A stretch of DNA of 64,000 bases from assembly GCF_900106845.1 (NCBI RefSeq), contig NZ_LT629850.1:33433-97432 (forward strand). Direction: 5' to 3'. The position numbers and the translations under genes are program-made. This document shows positions 17,533 through 26,860 of the stretch, piece by piece (position 1 is the stretch's first letter; each line of letters begins with the position of its first letter). The notes beneath the pieces were generated by a model. It searched no databases and was not told the DNA's origin. It was given only the letters and a program-made list of their open reading frames with translations. This stretch comes from Romboutsia timonensis. GTDB taxonomy: Bacteria; Bacillota; Clostridia; Peptostreptococcales; Peptostreptococcaceae.

Positions 17533-17796
17533 TATAATAGAAAAGATAATATTAGTATAAAGTGTCAAAATCATATCACATAAAACTTAGAAATTATATA
17601 ATTGCTTTAATAGCGAAGGCATTGTTGGTTAAATAGTATATCACATATATTTAATAAAATACAAAATACAATTAAATTTAATATAAAGTTATATACAAAA
17701 ATATCAATATATACAATTTTTTTGTAGAAAAAAAGTGTAAAATGGTGTAAAATAAAATTAAATATTATATATTATAAGAATATTAGGAGGATACAT
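17533..17796 (+). other. Upstream region of the BMP lipoprotein gene
   Basis: 264 bp of very A/T-rich DNA between the IS end and the lipoprotein start. It contains two direct copies of ATATCACATA (17573-17582, 17638-17647) and two copies of GTGTAAAAT exactly 10 bp apart (17735-17743, 17745-17753). A promoter probably lies at 17700-17770, but no clear -35/-10 pair was found. No purine riboswitch core was recognised. Confidence 0.4.
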
Positions 17797-18846
17797 ATGA
17801 AACTTAAAAAGCTTATAGCTTTAGGTTTAGCTACAGTAATGAGTGCTAGTATGTTAGTAGGATGTGGAGCTAAATCAGACTCTAATGCGTCAACAGATAA
17901 TGGTGACAAAGTATTTAAAGTAGGGATGATAACAGACACTGGTGGGGTAAATGATGAATCATTTAACCAATCAACATGGAAAGGATTCCAAGACGCTCAA
18001 GAAAAATTTGGGAAAGATAAATTAGAAATAAAATATTTAGAGTCTAAACAAGATGCAGACTATGTTCAAAATATAGATACATTTGCTGATGAAGAAATGG
18101 ATTTAATAATAGGTGTTGGATTTAAATTAGAGCAAGCTATAACAGAAGCTGCTAAAAATTATCCAGAACAACAATTTGCATTAATAGATGCAGTTTGTGA
18201 AGGAGAACAACCAGAAAACGTAACATCATTATTATTTGAAGATAATGCATCAGCTTACTTAACAGGATTAATAGCTGGTAGAATGACAGAAACAAACAAA
18301 GTTGGATTTATAGGTGGTATGGAATCACCAGTTATAAGTAAATTTGATTACGGATTTAGAGCAGGTGTTAAAGCTGCAAATCCAGATGCAGAAGTAATGG
18401 TACAATATGCAAATAGTTTCACAGATTCAGCTTTAGGAAAAACTATAGCTAACCAAATGCATTCAAAAAATGCTGATATAATATTCACTTGTGCAGGTGC
18501 AGTTGGAATAGGTGCTATAGAAGCAGCTAAAGAAAATGGTAAAAAAGCTATAGGTGTTGACCAAGATCAAAATGCTTTAGCTCCAAAAAATGTAATAACT
18601 TCAGCTATGAAAAACATAGATGTTGCAGTAGTAGAATTATTATCTAAAGTAGTTGATGGAAGCTATAAAGGTGGAGAAGTAATAATTAATACATTAGCTA
18701 TGAATGGTGTTGGCATACCTCAATCAAGTGAAAAGAATGTTCCACCAGATGTATTAAAATATGTTATTGAAGAAGCTGAAAAAGTTAAGTCAGGAGAGGT
18801 AAAAGTTCCTGCAACTAAGGAAGAATTTGAGCAATTAAATAAATAA
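17797..18846 (+). CDS. BMP/PnrA-type nucleoside-binding lipoprotein
   Basis: 349 residues. The signal peptide ends in lipobox LVGC (C23), so the protein is anchored to the outer face of the membrane. The mature part is a periplasmic-binding-protein fold of the Bmp/PnrA/Med family (KVGMITDTGGVNDESFNQSTWKGFQ; VGVGFKLEQAITEAA-like region; GIPQSSEKNVPPDVL). It should deliver purine nucleosides to the ABC importer encoded next. A terminator separates it from the ATPase gene, which allows it to be made in excess over the transporter. Confidence 0.92.
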   Translation: MKLKKLIALGLATVMSASMLVGCGAKSDSNASTDNGDKVFKVGMITDTGGVNDESFNQSTWKGFQDAQEKFGKDKLEIKYLESKQDADYVQNIDTFADEEMDLIIGVGFKLEQAITEAAKNYPEQQFALIDAVCEGEQPENVTSLLFEDNASAYLTGLIAGRMTETNKVGFIGGMESPVISKFDYGFRAGVKAANPDAEVMVQYANSFTDSALGKTIANQMHSKNADIIFTCAGAVGIGAIEAAKENGKKAIGVDQDQNALAPKNVITSAMKNIDVAVVELLSKVVDGSYKGGEVIINTLAMNGVGIPQSSEKNVPPDVLKYVIEEAEKVKSGEVKVPATKEEFEQLNK

Positions 18847-18861
18847 TAATAAATTAACTAT

Positions 18862-18900
18862 AAAAAGGACTATCTTCATAAAAAGGATAGTCTTTTTAAA
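18862..18900 (+). terminator. Rho-independent terminator
   Basis: GACTATC (18868-18874) pairs with GATAGTC (18886-18892); flanking A and T runs extend the stem and supply the T tract. It lies between the binding-protein gene and the importer genes. Confidence 0.75.
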
Positions 18901-19025
18901 TGTATTACATATTTAAAATATTTAAATAGATTTTGGAAATAATAATACAAACTATATTAATATTTTATAAAAAATTATTATAATACAAAAAAAAACAAAT
19001 TAAAACAAAAATCAAAATAAAAAGT

Positions 19026-19054
19026 TTGTTATGTTAGTTATATTTTAGTATAAT
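19026..19054 (+). promoter_or_regulatory. Sigma-A type promoter for nupOPQ
   Basis: TTGTTA (19026-19031), 17-bp spacer, TATAAT (19049-19054). It lies 42 bp before the ATPase start and gives the importer genes a transcript independent of the lipoprotein gene. Confidence 0.65.
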
Positions 19055-19096
19055 AAAAAGGCTGAGAATTTTAAATAAGGAGGAAAAGAAAGAGCG

Positions 19097-20665
19097 ATGA
19101 ATAATAGTAATATCAACTACAGTCAAAAAGTCGTAGAAATGAAGAACATAACTAAGAAGTTCGGAAGCTTTGTTGCGAATGATAATATAAACCTGACTGT
19201 ACATAAAGGTGAAGTACATGCTCTTTTAGGAGAGAACGGTGCAGGAAAATCTACTCTAATGAATATACTGTATGGTTTATATCAGCAAACATCTGGAGAG
19301 ATATATATTAACGAAAAATTAGTTAATATGGATAATCCTAATGTTGCGATAGCAAATGGAATAGGTATGGTTCATCAGCACTTTATGCTAGTGCAACCTT
19401 TTACTGTAGCGCAAAACATAATATTAGGAGTTGAGCCTACAAAAGGTCTTGGATCAATAGATATAAATAAAGCGATAGAAGACGTTAAAGCTATATCAGA
19501 AAAATATGGATTATATGTTGATCCTAATGCAAAAATAGAAGATATAAGTGTTGGTATGCAACAAAGAGTAGAAATACTAAAAGCTTTATACAGAGGAGCA
19601 GAAATATTAATACTAGATGAGCCTACGGCGGTTCTTACTCCACAAGAAATACAAGAACTTATACAAATTATAAGAAACTTAACTAAAGAAGGTAAATCTG
19701 TAATAATAATAACTCATAAGTTAAAAGAAATAAAGGCAGCTGCAGACCATTGTACAATAATTAGAAGAGGTAAGTATATAGACACTGTAAAAGTATCTGA
19801 TACAACTGAAGATGAATTAGCAGCAATGATGGTTGGTAGAGAAGTTAACTTCAAAGTTGATAAAAAAGAAGCTAGACCAACATCAAATGTACTAGAAATA
19901 AAAGATTTACTAGTAAAGGATAGCAGAAAAGTATCTGTAGTAGATGGATTATCACTAGAAGTTAAGGCTGGAGAGATACTAGGTATTGCAGGGATTGATG
20001 GAAATGGACAATCAGAGCTAGTAGAGGTATTAACTGGTCTTAGAAAAGCAGAAAGTGGAAGTATAAAAGTAAATTCAAAGGAATTAATCAACAAAAAACC
20101 AAAAGAGATATTTGACAACGGAATAAAAAATATTCCAGAAGATAGACATAAAAGAGGATTAATATTAGATTTTACTGTTGCAGAAAATACAGTTTTACAA
20201 AACTATAAAGATCCAAGATTCTCTAAAAATGGAATATTAAATAAAGATGCTATAGAAAAGTATGCTGATGAAATAATAGAAAGATTTGACGTAAGACCTA
20301 CAGATCATACTGTTAAATCAAGAGCTTTATCTGGTGGTAACCAACAAAAGATTATAATAGGTAGAGAAGTTGACAATATAGAAACAGCAAGAAAAGCTAC
20401 AGGAGAGCCTCAATTACTTATAGCTACTCAGCCAACAAGAGGTCTTGACGTTGGAGCAATAGAATTCGTTCATCAAGCATTAGTAAAGCAAAGAGATGAA
20501 GGAAATGCTGTATTATTAGTTTCATTAGAATTAGATGAAGTTATGAATGTATCAGATAGAATAGCGGTTATATATGAAGGTAAAATAGTAGGAATCGTTG
20601 ACGCAAAAGATGCAGATGAAAATACATTAGGTCTAATGATGGCAGGAGGTGAAGATAATGAGTAG
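19097..20665 (+). CDS. nupO: Nucleoside ABC importer ATPase (two ATP-binding cassettes)
   Basis: 522 residues with tandem ABC domains, like YufO/NupO and the sugar-importer RbsA. The first cassette has Walker A GENGAGKST, signature ISVGMQQRVEILKAL and Walker B ILILDEPTAVL. The second has a degenerate Walker A GIDGNGQSEL and signature LSGGNQQKIIIGRE. It powers uptake of nucleosides bound by the BMP lipoprotein. AAGGAGG precedes the ATG. Its stop overlaps the start of the first permease gene. Confidence 0.92.
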   Translation: MNNSNINYSQKVVEMKNITKKFGSFVANDNINLTVHKGEVHALLGENGAGKSTLMNILYGLYQQTSGEIYINEKLVNMDNPNVAIANGIGMVHQHFMLVQPFTVAQNIILGVEPTKGLGSIDINKAIEDVKAISEKYGLYVDPNAKIEDISVGMQQRVEILKALYRGAEILILDEPTAVLTPQEIQELIQIIRNLTKEGKSVIIITHKLKEIKAAADHCTIIRRGKYIDTVKVSDTTEDELAAMMVGREVNFKVDKKEARPTSNVLEIKDLLVKDSRKVSVVDGLSLEVKAGEILGIAGIDGNGQSELVEVLTGLRKAESGSIKVNSKELINKKPKEIFDNGIKNIPEDRHKRGLILDFTVAENTVLQNYKDPRFSKNGILNKDAIEKYADEIIERFDVRPTDHTVKSRALSGGNQQKIIIGREVDNIETARKATGEPQLLIATQPTRGLDVGAIEFVHQALVKQRDEGNAVLLVSLELDEVMNVSDRIAVIYEGKIVGIVDAKDADENTLGLMMAGGEDNE

Positions 20666-21749
20666 TAAGGCAAGTAAAAAGAAAATTTCTTTAGTTGATA
20701 ATACTATTTTATTCTCCTTAATATCAATAGTTTTAGGTTTATTAGTTGGAGCAATAGCATTATTAATAGCAGGAAAAGACCCTATACAAGCATATTCAGC
20801 TATGATAGAGGGTGTATTTGGTAAGCCTAAGTATATTGCATGGGTTATAATAAGATCAACACCACTTATACTAACAGGTTTATCTATTGCATTTGCATTT
20901 AAAACAGGATTATTCAATATAGGTGCAGAAGGTCAGTTTATAATAGGTGCTTTAGTTGCAACTATGGTTGGTTCTGCAATACCATTACCTGCAATAATAC
21001 ATGTACCACTTACTCTTTTAATAGCTTGTTTAGGTGGAGCTATATGGGGTGGATTTGCAGGATGGTTAAAATCTAAGTTTGGAATAAATGAAGTTATAGC
21101 AGCTATAATGCTTAACTGGATAGCATTCTACTTAAGTAACTTTACTATAAAAAATACATGGTTAGCTAAGCCAAATAGTGAAGCATCAGTTAGTATACAT
21201 GATTCAGCAACTATAGGCATAAACTGGTTAACAGATTTAGTAGGACCGGCTACAAAGGTTAACTGGGGTATAGTTATATCAATAATATTTGTTTTAGCAA
21301 TAGCATTTATATTATTTAAAACTACTCTAGGATATGAATTAAGAGGAGTTGGACACAACAAGTTTGGAGCTGAATATGGTGGAATAGATGTTAATAAATC
21401 AATATTAAAATCTATGGCTATAGCAGGTATACTTGCATCTGCAGCAGGTGCTATACAAGTAATGGGTGTATCTCAAAATATTACTATATTAGCGAGTCCA
21501 GAAGGATATGGATTTGACGGTATAGCTGTTGCATTAATTGCAAACAGCAATCCTATCGGAGTTATATTCTCAGGATTATTATTTGGAGCATTTAAATACG
21601 GTGGAACTAAGATGCAAGCTGTAGGGGCTCCTTCTGAAGTAGTAAATATAGTTATAGGTTCTATAGTATACTTTATAGCTTTAAGCAGTGTATTAAGAAT
21701 GTTATATATAAAATTCAGAGAGAATAAAAATAAAGGGGGTAATGCATAA
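20658..21749 (+). CDS. nupP: Nucleoside ABC importer permease 1
   Basis: A 363-residue polytopic membrane protein of the BPD_transp_2 (RbsC/LivH-like) family. Family segments are GLFNIGAEGQFIIGAL and GINEVIAAIMLNWIAFYLSN. GTG 20649 lies inside the AGGAGGTG ribosome site, so ATG 20658 is taken; it overlaps the end of nupO by 8 bp. It pairs with the second permease to form the channel. Confidence 0.9.
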   Translation: MSSKASKKKISLVDNTILFSLISIVLGLLVGAIALLIAGKDPIQAYSAMIEGVFGKPKYIAWVIIRSTPLILTGLSIAFAFKTGLFNIGAEGQFIIGALVATMVGSAIPLPAIIHVPLTLLIACLGGAIWGGFAGWLKSKFGINEVIAAIMLNWIAFYLSNFTIKNTWLAKPNSEASVSIHDSATIGINWLTDLVGPATKVNWGIVISIIFVLAIAFILFKTTLGYELRGVGHNKFGAEYGGIDVNKSILKSMAIAGILASAAGAIQVMGVSQNITILASPEGYGFDGIAVALIANSNPIGVIFSGLLFGAFKYGGTKMQAVGAPSEVVNIVIGSIVYFIALSSVLRMLYIKFRENKNKGGNA

Positions 21750-22684
21750 TGCAAGATATAGCTTTAATTATTAGTACTACTTTAATGTACTCTACACCCC
21801 TTATATTTGCGGCATTAGGTGGAGTATTTTCAGAGAATTCAGGTATAGTTAACATAGGTATAGAAGGTATGATGACTATAGGTGCTTTCGCAGGTGCTGC
21901 GGCAGGATACATGTTAGGCAATCCATGGTTAGCATTTATAATAGGTGGTTTAGCTGGAGGTTTATTTGCTTTAGTTCATGCATTAGCAACTGTAACTTTC
22001 AATGCAGACCATACTATATCAGGGGTTGCAATAAACTTATTAGCTCCTGGAGTTGCGTTATTTGCATCTAAGATAATGTTTGATGGTGCAACTATGACAC
22101 CAACAATACCAATGGAACAAAAAATACCAAGACCATTAAATGGTTTATTCCCATCGGGAAGTATATTAGATACAATATTCAATGCATATGCTACAGTTTT
22201 CATAGCATTTATATTAGTTGCAGTTACATGGTATGTATTATATAAAACTAAATTCGGACTTAGAATAAGAGCAGTTGGAGAGCATCCAGGTGCAGCAGAT
22301 ACATTAGGAATAAGTGTTGCTAAAACTAGATATGCAGCTGTTATAATATCAGGTATATTAGCAGGATTAGGTGGGGCATCAATGAGTTTAGCAGTTGTTT
22401 CTTCATTTAGACCTACATTAATATCAGGTCATGGATATATAGCTATGGCTGCTGTAATATTTGGTAAATGGAGACCTCAATGGGCAATGGCTGCATGTTT
22501 ACTATTTGGTTTCTCAACAGCATTATCTGTATACTTTGGAAATCCAGAATTACCATTTAGCATAAATGAAAACTTATTATCAATGATACCTTATATAATG
22601 ACATTAATAGTATTAGTACTATTTGTTAAGAGTTCTAAGGCTCCAGCAGCACTTGGAAATCCATATAAAAAAGGTGAAAGATAA
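21749..22684 (+). CDS. nupQ: Nucleoside ABC importer permease 2
   Basis: A 311-residue membrane protein of the same permease family as its neighbour (SGIVNIGIEGMMTIGAFAGA; DHTISGVAINLLAPGVALF; LRIRAVGEHPGAADTLGI). Its ATG overlaps the last base of the upstream stop codon, giving translational coupling. It is the last gene of nupOPQ and is followed at once by a terminator. Confidence 0.9.
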   Translation: MQDIALIISTTLMYSTPLIFAALGGVFSENSGIVNIGIEGMMTIGAFAGAAAGYMLGNPWLAFIIGGLAGGLFALVHALATVTFNADHTISGVAINLLAPGVALFASKIMFDGATMTPTIPMEQKIPRPLNGLFPSGSILDTIFNAYATVFIAFILVAVTWYVLYKTKFGLRIRAVGEHPGAADTLGISVAKTRYAAVIISGILAGLGGASMSLAVVSSFRPTLISGHGYIAMAAVIFGKWRPQWAMAACLLFGFSTALSVYFGNPELPFSINENLLSMIPYIMTLIVLVLFVKSSKAPAALGNPYKKGER

Positions 22685-22718
22685 AAAAATGATAGCTTTA
22701 AGCTATCATTTTTTTTAT
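22684..22718 (+). terminator. Rho-independent terminator
   Basis: GATAGCT (22691-22697) pairs with AGCTATC (22701-22707), extended by A/T pairs on both sides and followed by a T run. It ends nupOPQ. Confidence 0.88.
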
Positions 22719-23031
22719 ATATTAAAATACTATAAGATATATAAAATATATATAAGTGATAATTAATTTTATTAAAATTATCAACATTACAGTTGAAACT
22801 AAAATTTATATTAAGTTGAATTTTGTTATTGTCTATAAAGGGTAATTGATAAATAGAGAGACTGATTAAGTTGAATTTTTTTAATTAGATATTGAGGTAA
22901 TAACTAAATGTAGGGTAATGACATTCGGTGTCGTTTATAAAATGAATTAAAACTTTATATAGAGAAATAATAAAAGTAGAAGAAGTTTATTTTTAGGTAT
23001 TTTAACAAGATGTTAGAAGGGAGTGAGAAAA
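22719..23031 (+). other. Intergenic region with a repeated 15-mer
   Basis: About 310 bp without a gene. A 15-base sequence (ATTAAGTTGAATTTT) occurs twice, at 22810-22824 and 22865-22879, and AGGGTAAT follows each at 22839 and 22912. A small hairpin lies at 22919-22937. It is the presumed leader or promoter region of ytxC. No known RNA family was recognised. Confidence 0.4.
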
Positions 23032-23832
23032 ATGACCAATAAAGATATCTATTTAAGCTTAAACAGACAAGATGAAACATCTGTTAAAAAGTTATTAACC
23101 AACCATAAACTTGAAAAAGAATATACATACAATAATGACTATATAGAGGTAGTATTAAAAAATAATAATAAAGATAAAATACATAATGAAGAAATCGTAG
23201 ATGAAATTGTTAACTTGATAATTGATATAATGGAAAATAAACTTCTTAGAAAGTATGTAATAAAAAAATATAGTTCTGAATCTAGTGAAGAAATTCAAAA
23301 GATATATATGTGTGCATTGAATATGTTTAAAGAAAAATATTTTATAATAAAGCAATCTTTATATGAAAAAGTATATAATTATATACTAAATGAAGACTAC
23401 ATAAATATAGAAGGTTTTGTAAAGTTTAGAATGAAAGAATTTAATAATTATATATCAACTATAGTAGACTTAGCATGGGAAGAATATTTCATAAAAAAAG
23501 ACCAAGATGAGTTTATCAATGTACTTAAGTATTTTGTGGATATACAGCAAGAAAAGTTAGAACTTTTAAGAATACATATAAAAGAAGATAATTCATTTAT
23601 ACTTTACGATAAAGAGGGTAATAAGATTGATAGTATAAATGATGAAGAAATAATGGATATGGTAATAGAAGAAAATTTGAATTATGAAGATTTTTTAATG
23701 AGTAATCTTCTTACTCTATGTCCTGGTAAAATAGAAATAATAGATTCTTTAAACAATAATTCTTCTAAAGAAATAATAGAAATAATTAAATCGATATTTG
23801 GTGATAAAGTAACCTGTATTAACAGAAATTAA
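23032..23832 (+). CDS. ytxC: Putative sporulation protein YtxC
   Basis: 266 residues, mostly helical, without signal peptide or membrane segment. The middle (FVKFRMKEFNNYISTIVDLAWEEYF; FVDIQQEKLELLRIHI) and the C-terminal segment (DFLMSNLLTLCPGKIEII) match the YtxC family. In Bacillus subtilis ytxC lies directly upstream of thrS, and here thrS is also close downstream. ATG 23032 is preferred to GTG 23023, which lies within the AGAAGGGAG site. The function is not established. Confidence 0.78.
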   Translation: MTNKDIYLSLNRQDETSVKKLLTNHKLEKEYTYNNDYIEVVLKNNNKDKIHNEEIVDEIVNLIIDIMENKLLRKYVIKKYSSESSEEIQKIYMCALNMFKEKYFIIKQSLYEKVYNYILNEDYINIEGFVKFRMKEFNNYISTIVDLAWEEYFIKKDQDEFINVLKYFVDIQQEKLELLRIHIKEDNSFILYDKEGNKIDSINDEEIMDMVIEENLNYEDFLMSNLLTLCPGKIEIIDSLNNNSSKEIIEIIKSIFGDKVTCINRN

Positions 23833-23953
23833 CTTCATGCTAAATGAATTCATTATAAAGGAATAAGATATATAGTTAGAAAAATTACTTTTTTAATGGT
23901 ATATTATATTTATAATTAATTATAAATATATATCGAAAAAAGGAGAATTTAGC

Positions 23954-24556
23954 ATGAATAACATAATTAGGATATTAATCTTAGCTATTATAGGAGGGTT
24001 AATAGGATATATAACAAATGTAATAGCTATAAAATTAATATTTAGACCAATAAACCCAATAAAAATACCAATACTTAATATAGAGATAATAGGTATGATA
24101 CCAAAGAGAAAGACAGAAATTGCTACTAATATAGCAAAGGTAGTGGAAGAGCAATTTATATCTGTTGATGAAATAACGGATAATATAATAACAGAGCAAG
24201 ATAAACAACATATAATTGATTACATAAAAGTAAGAGTGAAATTAATACTTAGTGAAAAGATGACTCTTATTCCTAGCACAATAAGAAATTTAGTTCAAAA
24301 TTATGTTTCTGAAATAATCGAAGATGAAATAAGAGAAGGAATAGATGAATTATCTGAAGAAATGATAATTAAAACAAAGAATCGTATAAATATAAAAGAA
24401 ATTATAGAAGATAAAATCAATGAATTAGATTTATATGAATTGGAGACAATAATATTACAAATTGTAAAAAATGAATTAAGACATATTGAAGTATTAGGAC
24501 TTATATTAGGATTTTTTATAGGAATAGTTCAAGGAATAATAACAATATTTATATAA
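23954..24556 (+). CDS. DUF445 membrane protein
   Basis: 200 residues. A hydrophobic N-terminal segment (ILILAIIGGLIGYITNVIAIKLIF) is followed by the DUF445 hallmark IPKRKTEIATNIAKVVEEQ, a helical soluble part, and a C-terminal hydrophobic segment (ILGFFIGIVQGIITIFI). It resembles YheB of Bacillus in arrangement but is shorter. Its biochemical role is unknown. AAAAGGAG precedes the ATG. Confidence 0.8.
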   Translation: MNNIIRILILAIIGGLIGYITNVIAIKLIFRPINPIKIPILNIEIIGMIPKRKTEIATNIAKVVEEQFISVDEITDNIITEQDKQHIIDYIKVRVKLILSEKMTLIPSTIRNLVQNYVSEIIEDEIREGIDELSEEMIIKTKNRINIKEIIEDKINELDLYELETIILQIVKNELRHIEVLGLILGFFIGIVQGIITIFI

Positions 24557-24565
24557 AATATTGTT
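24541..24565 (+). terminator. Weak hairpin at the end of the DUF445 gene
   Basis: A 10-bp perfect stem (24541-24550 with 24556-24565) includes the stop codon. No T run follows, so terminator function is doubtful. Confidence 0.35.
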
Positions 24566-24566
24566 A

Positions 24567-24595
24567 TTGATACTAAATTAAGTATTTGATATAAT
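24567..24595 (+). promoter_or_regulatory. Sigma-A type promoter for the thrS T-box transcript
   Basis: TTGATA (24567-24572), 17-bp spacer, TATAAT (24590-24595). It lies just upstream of the T-box leader. Confidence 0.75.
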
Positions 24596-24639
24596 TAATG
24601 TAATAATTAAAAAAATAGCAATGAAAAGGAAGAGTAAAA

Positions 24640-24861
24640 TAGAAACAATTAAACAGAGAGGATAAGTCATAGGCTGGAAACTTATCTTAATATGACTATT
24701 TGAAAACTACCTTGGAGCTGAACTTATTAGCATTTATAAAATGTGAAAGTGTTCGGGTGACAACCTTATAGTCATCAAGAGGAAGTATTTAAATACTTCA
24801 ACTTGGGTGGAACCGCGAATTAATACTCGTCCCAATATATTTATTTGGGACGAGTTTTTTT
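24640..24861 (+). ncRNA. T-box leader of thrS (threonine specifier ACU)
   Basis: The leader carries the T-box motif GGGTGGAACCGCG (24805-24817) and a terminator with an 11-bp perfect stem (24825-24835 with 24845-24855) plus T run. Upstream Stem I features include AGAGAGGATAAG and GGCTGGAAA. The likely specifier is ACU at 24706-24708, five bases before GGAG, as in the pheS leader. Uncharged tRNA-Thr should stabilise the antiterminator and allow thrS transcription. The 5' boundary is approximate. Confidence 0.9.
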
Positions 24862-24892
24862 ATTATAAAAAATTAATTAAGGAGGAAATAAG

Positions 24893-26812
24893 ATGATAAA
24901 AGTTACTTTAAAAGATGGATCTGTAAGAGAATTCGAAAATGAACTTTCAGTTATGGACATAGCTAAGTCTATAAGTGAAGGTTTAGCTAGAGCAGTAGTT
25001 GCTGCATCTGTAAATGGAAAAGTTGTAGGACTAAACCATATAGTAAAAGAAGATTGTGAATTAAACTTATTCAAGTTTGATGATGAAGAAGGAAAAGATG
25101 TATTCAGACATACATCAGCTCATATATTAGCTCAAGCTATAAAGAGATTATACCCAGAAGCTAAATTTGCAATAGGACCAACTGTAGAAAATGGATTCTA
25201 CTATGATATAGACTTAGATCATAGATTAACTAATGAAGATTTAGAAAAATTAGAAAAAGAAATGAAGAAAATAGCTAAGGAAGATATAGCTGTTGAAAGA
25301 TATGAATTACCAAGAGAAGAAGCTTTAGCATGGGCAAAAGAAAATAATGAAATATATAAAGTAGAACTTATAGAAGATTTACCAGAAGGGGAAGTAATAT
25401 CTTTCTATAAGCAAGGAGACTTTACTGACTTATGTAGGGGACCTCACTTACCTTCAACAAAAAAAGTTAAAGCAGTTAAATTATTAAGCGTAGCTGGAGC
25501 TTATTGGCGTGGAGATGAAAAAAACAAAATGCTTCAAAGAATATATGGTATATCTTTTGAGAAGAACAAAGACTTAGAAGAATACTTACACATGTTAGAA
25601 GAAGCTAAGAAAAGAGACCATAGAAAATTAGGTAGAGAATTAGAATTATTCTTTATACCTGAAGAAGGTCCAGGATTCCCATTATTCTTACCAAAAGGTA
25701 TGGAACTTAAGAACGAATTATTAAAGTTCTGGAGAGAAATACATAGAGAAGATGGATACCAAGAAATAGAGACTCCAATAATACTAAATCAAAAATTATG
25801 GGAAACTTCAGGACATTGGTACAATTATAAAGAAAATATGTACACTGTAGATATAGATGAGCAACAATTTGCTATAAAACCAATGAACTGTCCAGGTTCT
25901 TTAATATATTACAACGCTAAGCCACATTCATATAAAGAATTCCCTATGAAAGTTGCAGAACTTGGTAGAGTTCATAGACATGAATTATCAGGTGCGTTAC
26001 ATGGACTTATGAGAGTTAGAGCGTTTACTCAAGATGATGCACATATATTCATGTTACCAGAACAAATAAAGGATCAAATAAAAGGTGTTGTAGATTTAAT
26101 TGATAGAGTTTATAAGACTTTTGGATTTGAATATCACTTAGAATTATCAACTAGACCTGAAAACTCAATAGGTTCAGATGAAGAGTGGGAAGCAGCTGAA
26201 AATGGTTTAAGAGAAGCTTTAGAAGAGCTTAATTTACCATATATATTAAATGAAGGTGATGGAGCATTCTATGGTCCTAAGATAGACTTCCACCTAAGAG
26301 ATTGCTTAGGAAGAACATGGCAATGTGGAACTATACAATTAGATATGCAATTACCTCAAAGATTTGACATAACTTATATAGGTCAAGATGGTGAAAAACA
26401 TAGACCAGTTATGATACACAGAGTTGCATTTGGAAGTATAGAAAGATTCATAGGTATATTAATAGAGCATTATGCTGGTAAATTCCCAGTTTGGTTAGCT
26501 CCAACTCAAGTTAGAATATTACCTATATCAGATAAGTATAATGATTATGCAAATGAAGTTAAAAAAGCTTTATTTGATAGAGGAATAAGAGTTGAAATAG
26601 ATGATAGAGCAGAAAAGACAGGATTCAAAATAAGAGAAGCTCAACTTCAAAAAATACCTTATATGTTAATAGTTGGTGAAAAGGAAGCTGCTGATAAGAC
26701 TGTATCTGTAAGATCAAGAGATAACGGTGAAGTAGGAAGCATAAGTTTAGATGAATTTATAACTACTATATCTGAAGAAGTTGAAAGTAGAAAGAATGTA
26801 ATACAAGACTAA
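24893..26812 (+). CDS. thrS: Threonyl-tRNA synthetase
   Basis: A 639-residue class II synthetase with domains in the usual order: TGS (1-62), editing/SAD domain (~70-225, with HTSAHILAQA and DLCRGPHLPST), catalytic core (~240-535, with MNCPGSLIYYNAKPHSYKEFP, RVHRHELSGALHGLMRVRAFTQDDAHIF and MIHRVAFGSIERF) and anticodon-binding tail. It charges tRNA-Thr and is controlled by the T-box just upstream. AAGGAGG precedes the ATG. Confidence 0.97.
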   Translation: MIKVTLKDGSVREFENELSVMDIAKSISEGLARAVVAASVNGKVVGLNHIVKEDCELNLFKFDDEEGKDVFRHTSAHILAQAIKRLYPEAKFAIGPTVENGFYYDIDLDHRLTNEDLEKLEKEMKKIAKEDIAVERYELPREEALAWAKENNEIYKVELIEDLPEGEVISFYKQGDFTDLCRGPHLPSTKKVKAVKLLSVAGAYWRGDEKNKMLQRIYGISFEKNKDLEEYLHMLEEAKKRDHRKLGRELELFFIPEEGPGFPLFLPKGMELKNELLKFWREIHREDGYQEIETPIILNQKLWETSGHWYNYKENMYTVDIDEQQFAIKPMNCPGSLIYYNAKPHSYKEFPMKVAELGRVHRHELSGALHGLMRVRAFTQDDAHIFMLPEQIKDQIKGVVDLIDRVYKTFGFEYHLELSTRPENSIGSDEEWEAAENGLREALEELNLPYILNEGDGAFYGPKIDFHLRDCLGRTWQCGTIQLDMQLPQRFDITYIGQDGEKHRPVMIHRVAFGSIERFIGILIEHYAGKFPVWLAPTQVRILPISDKYNDYANEVKKALFDRGIRVEIDDRAEKTGFKIREAQLQKIPYMLIVGEKEAADKTVSVRSRDNGEVGSISLDEFITTISEEVESRKNVIQD

Positions 26813-26820
26813 TTTATAAT

Positions 26821-26860
26821 AAAAAGAGTAATCTATATTTTAGATTACTCTTTTTGTTTT
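26821..26860. terminator. Bidirectional terminator between thrS and the FtsH-like gene
   Basis: A 15-bp perfect stem (26821-26835 with 26841-26855) with A and T runs on both sides serves both converging genes. Confidence 0.85.

Noticed and set aside
16409-17540. Target-site duplication of the IS30 element
   Set aside because: Flanks are A/T-only and give only ambiguous 2-3 base matches; no duplication can be claimed.
17533-17796. Purine riboswitch before the nucleoside transporter
   Set aside because: The conserved junction and loop sequences of the purine aptamer were not found.
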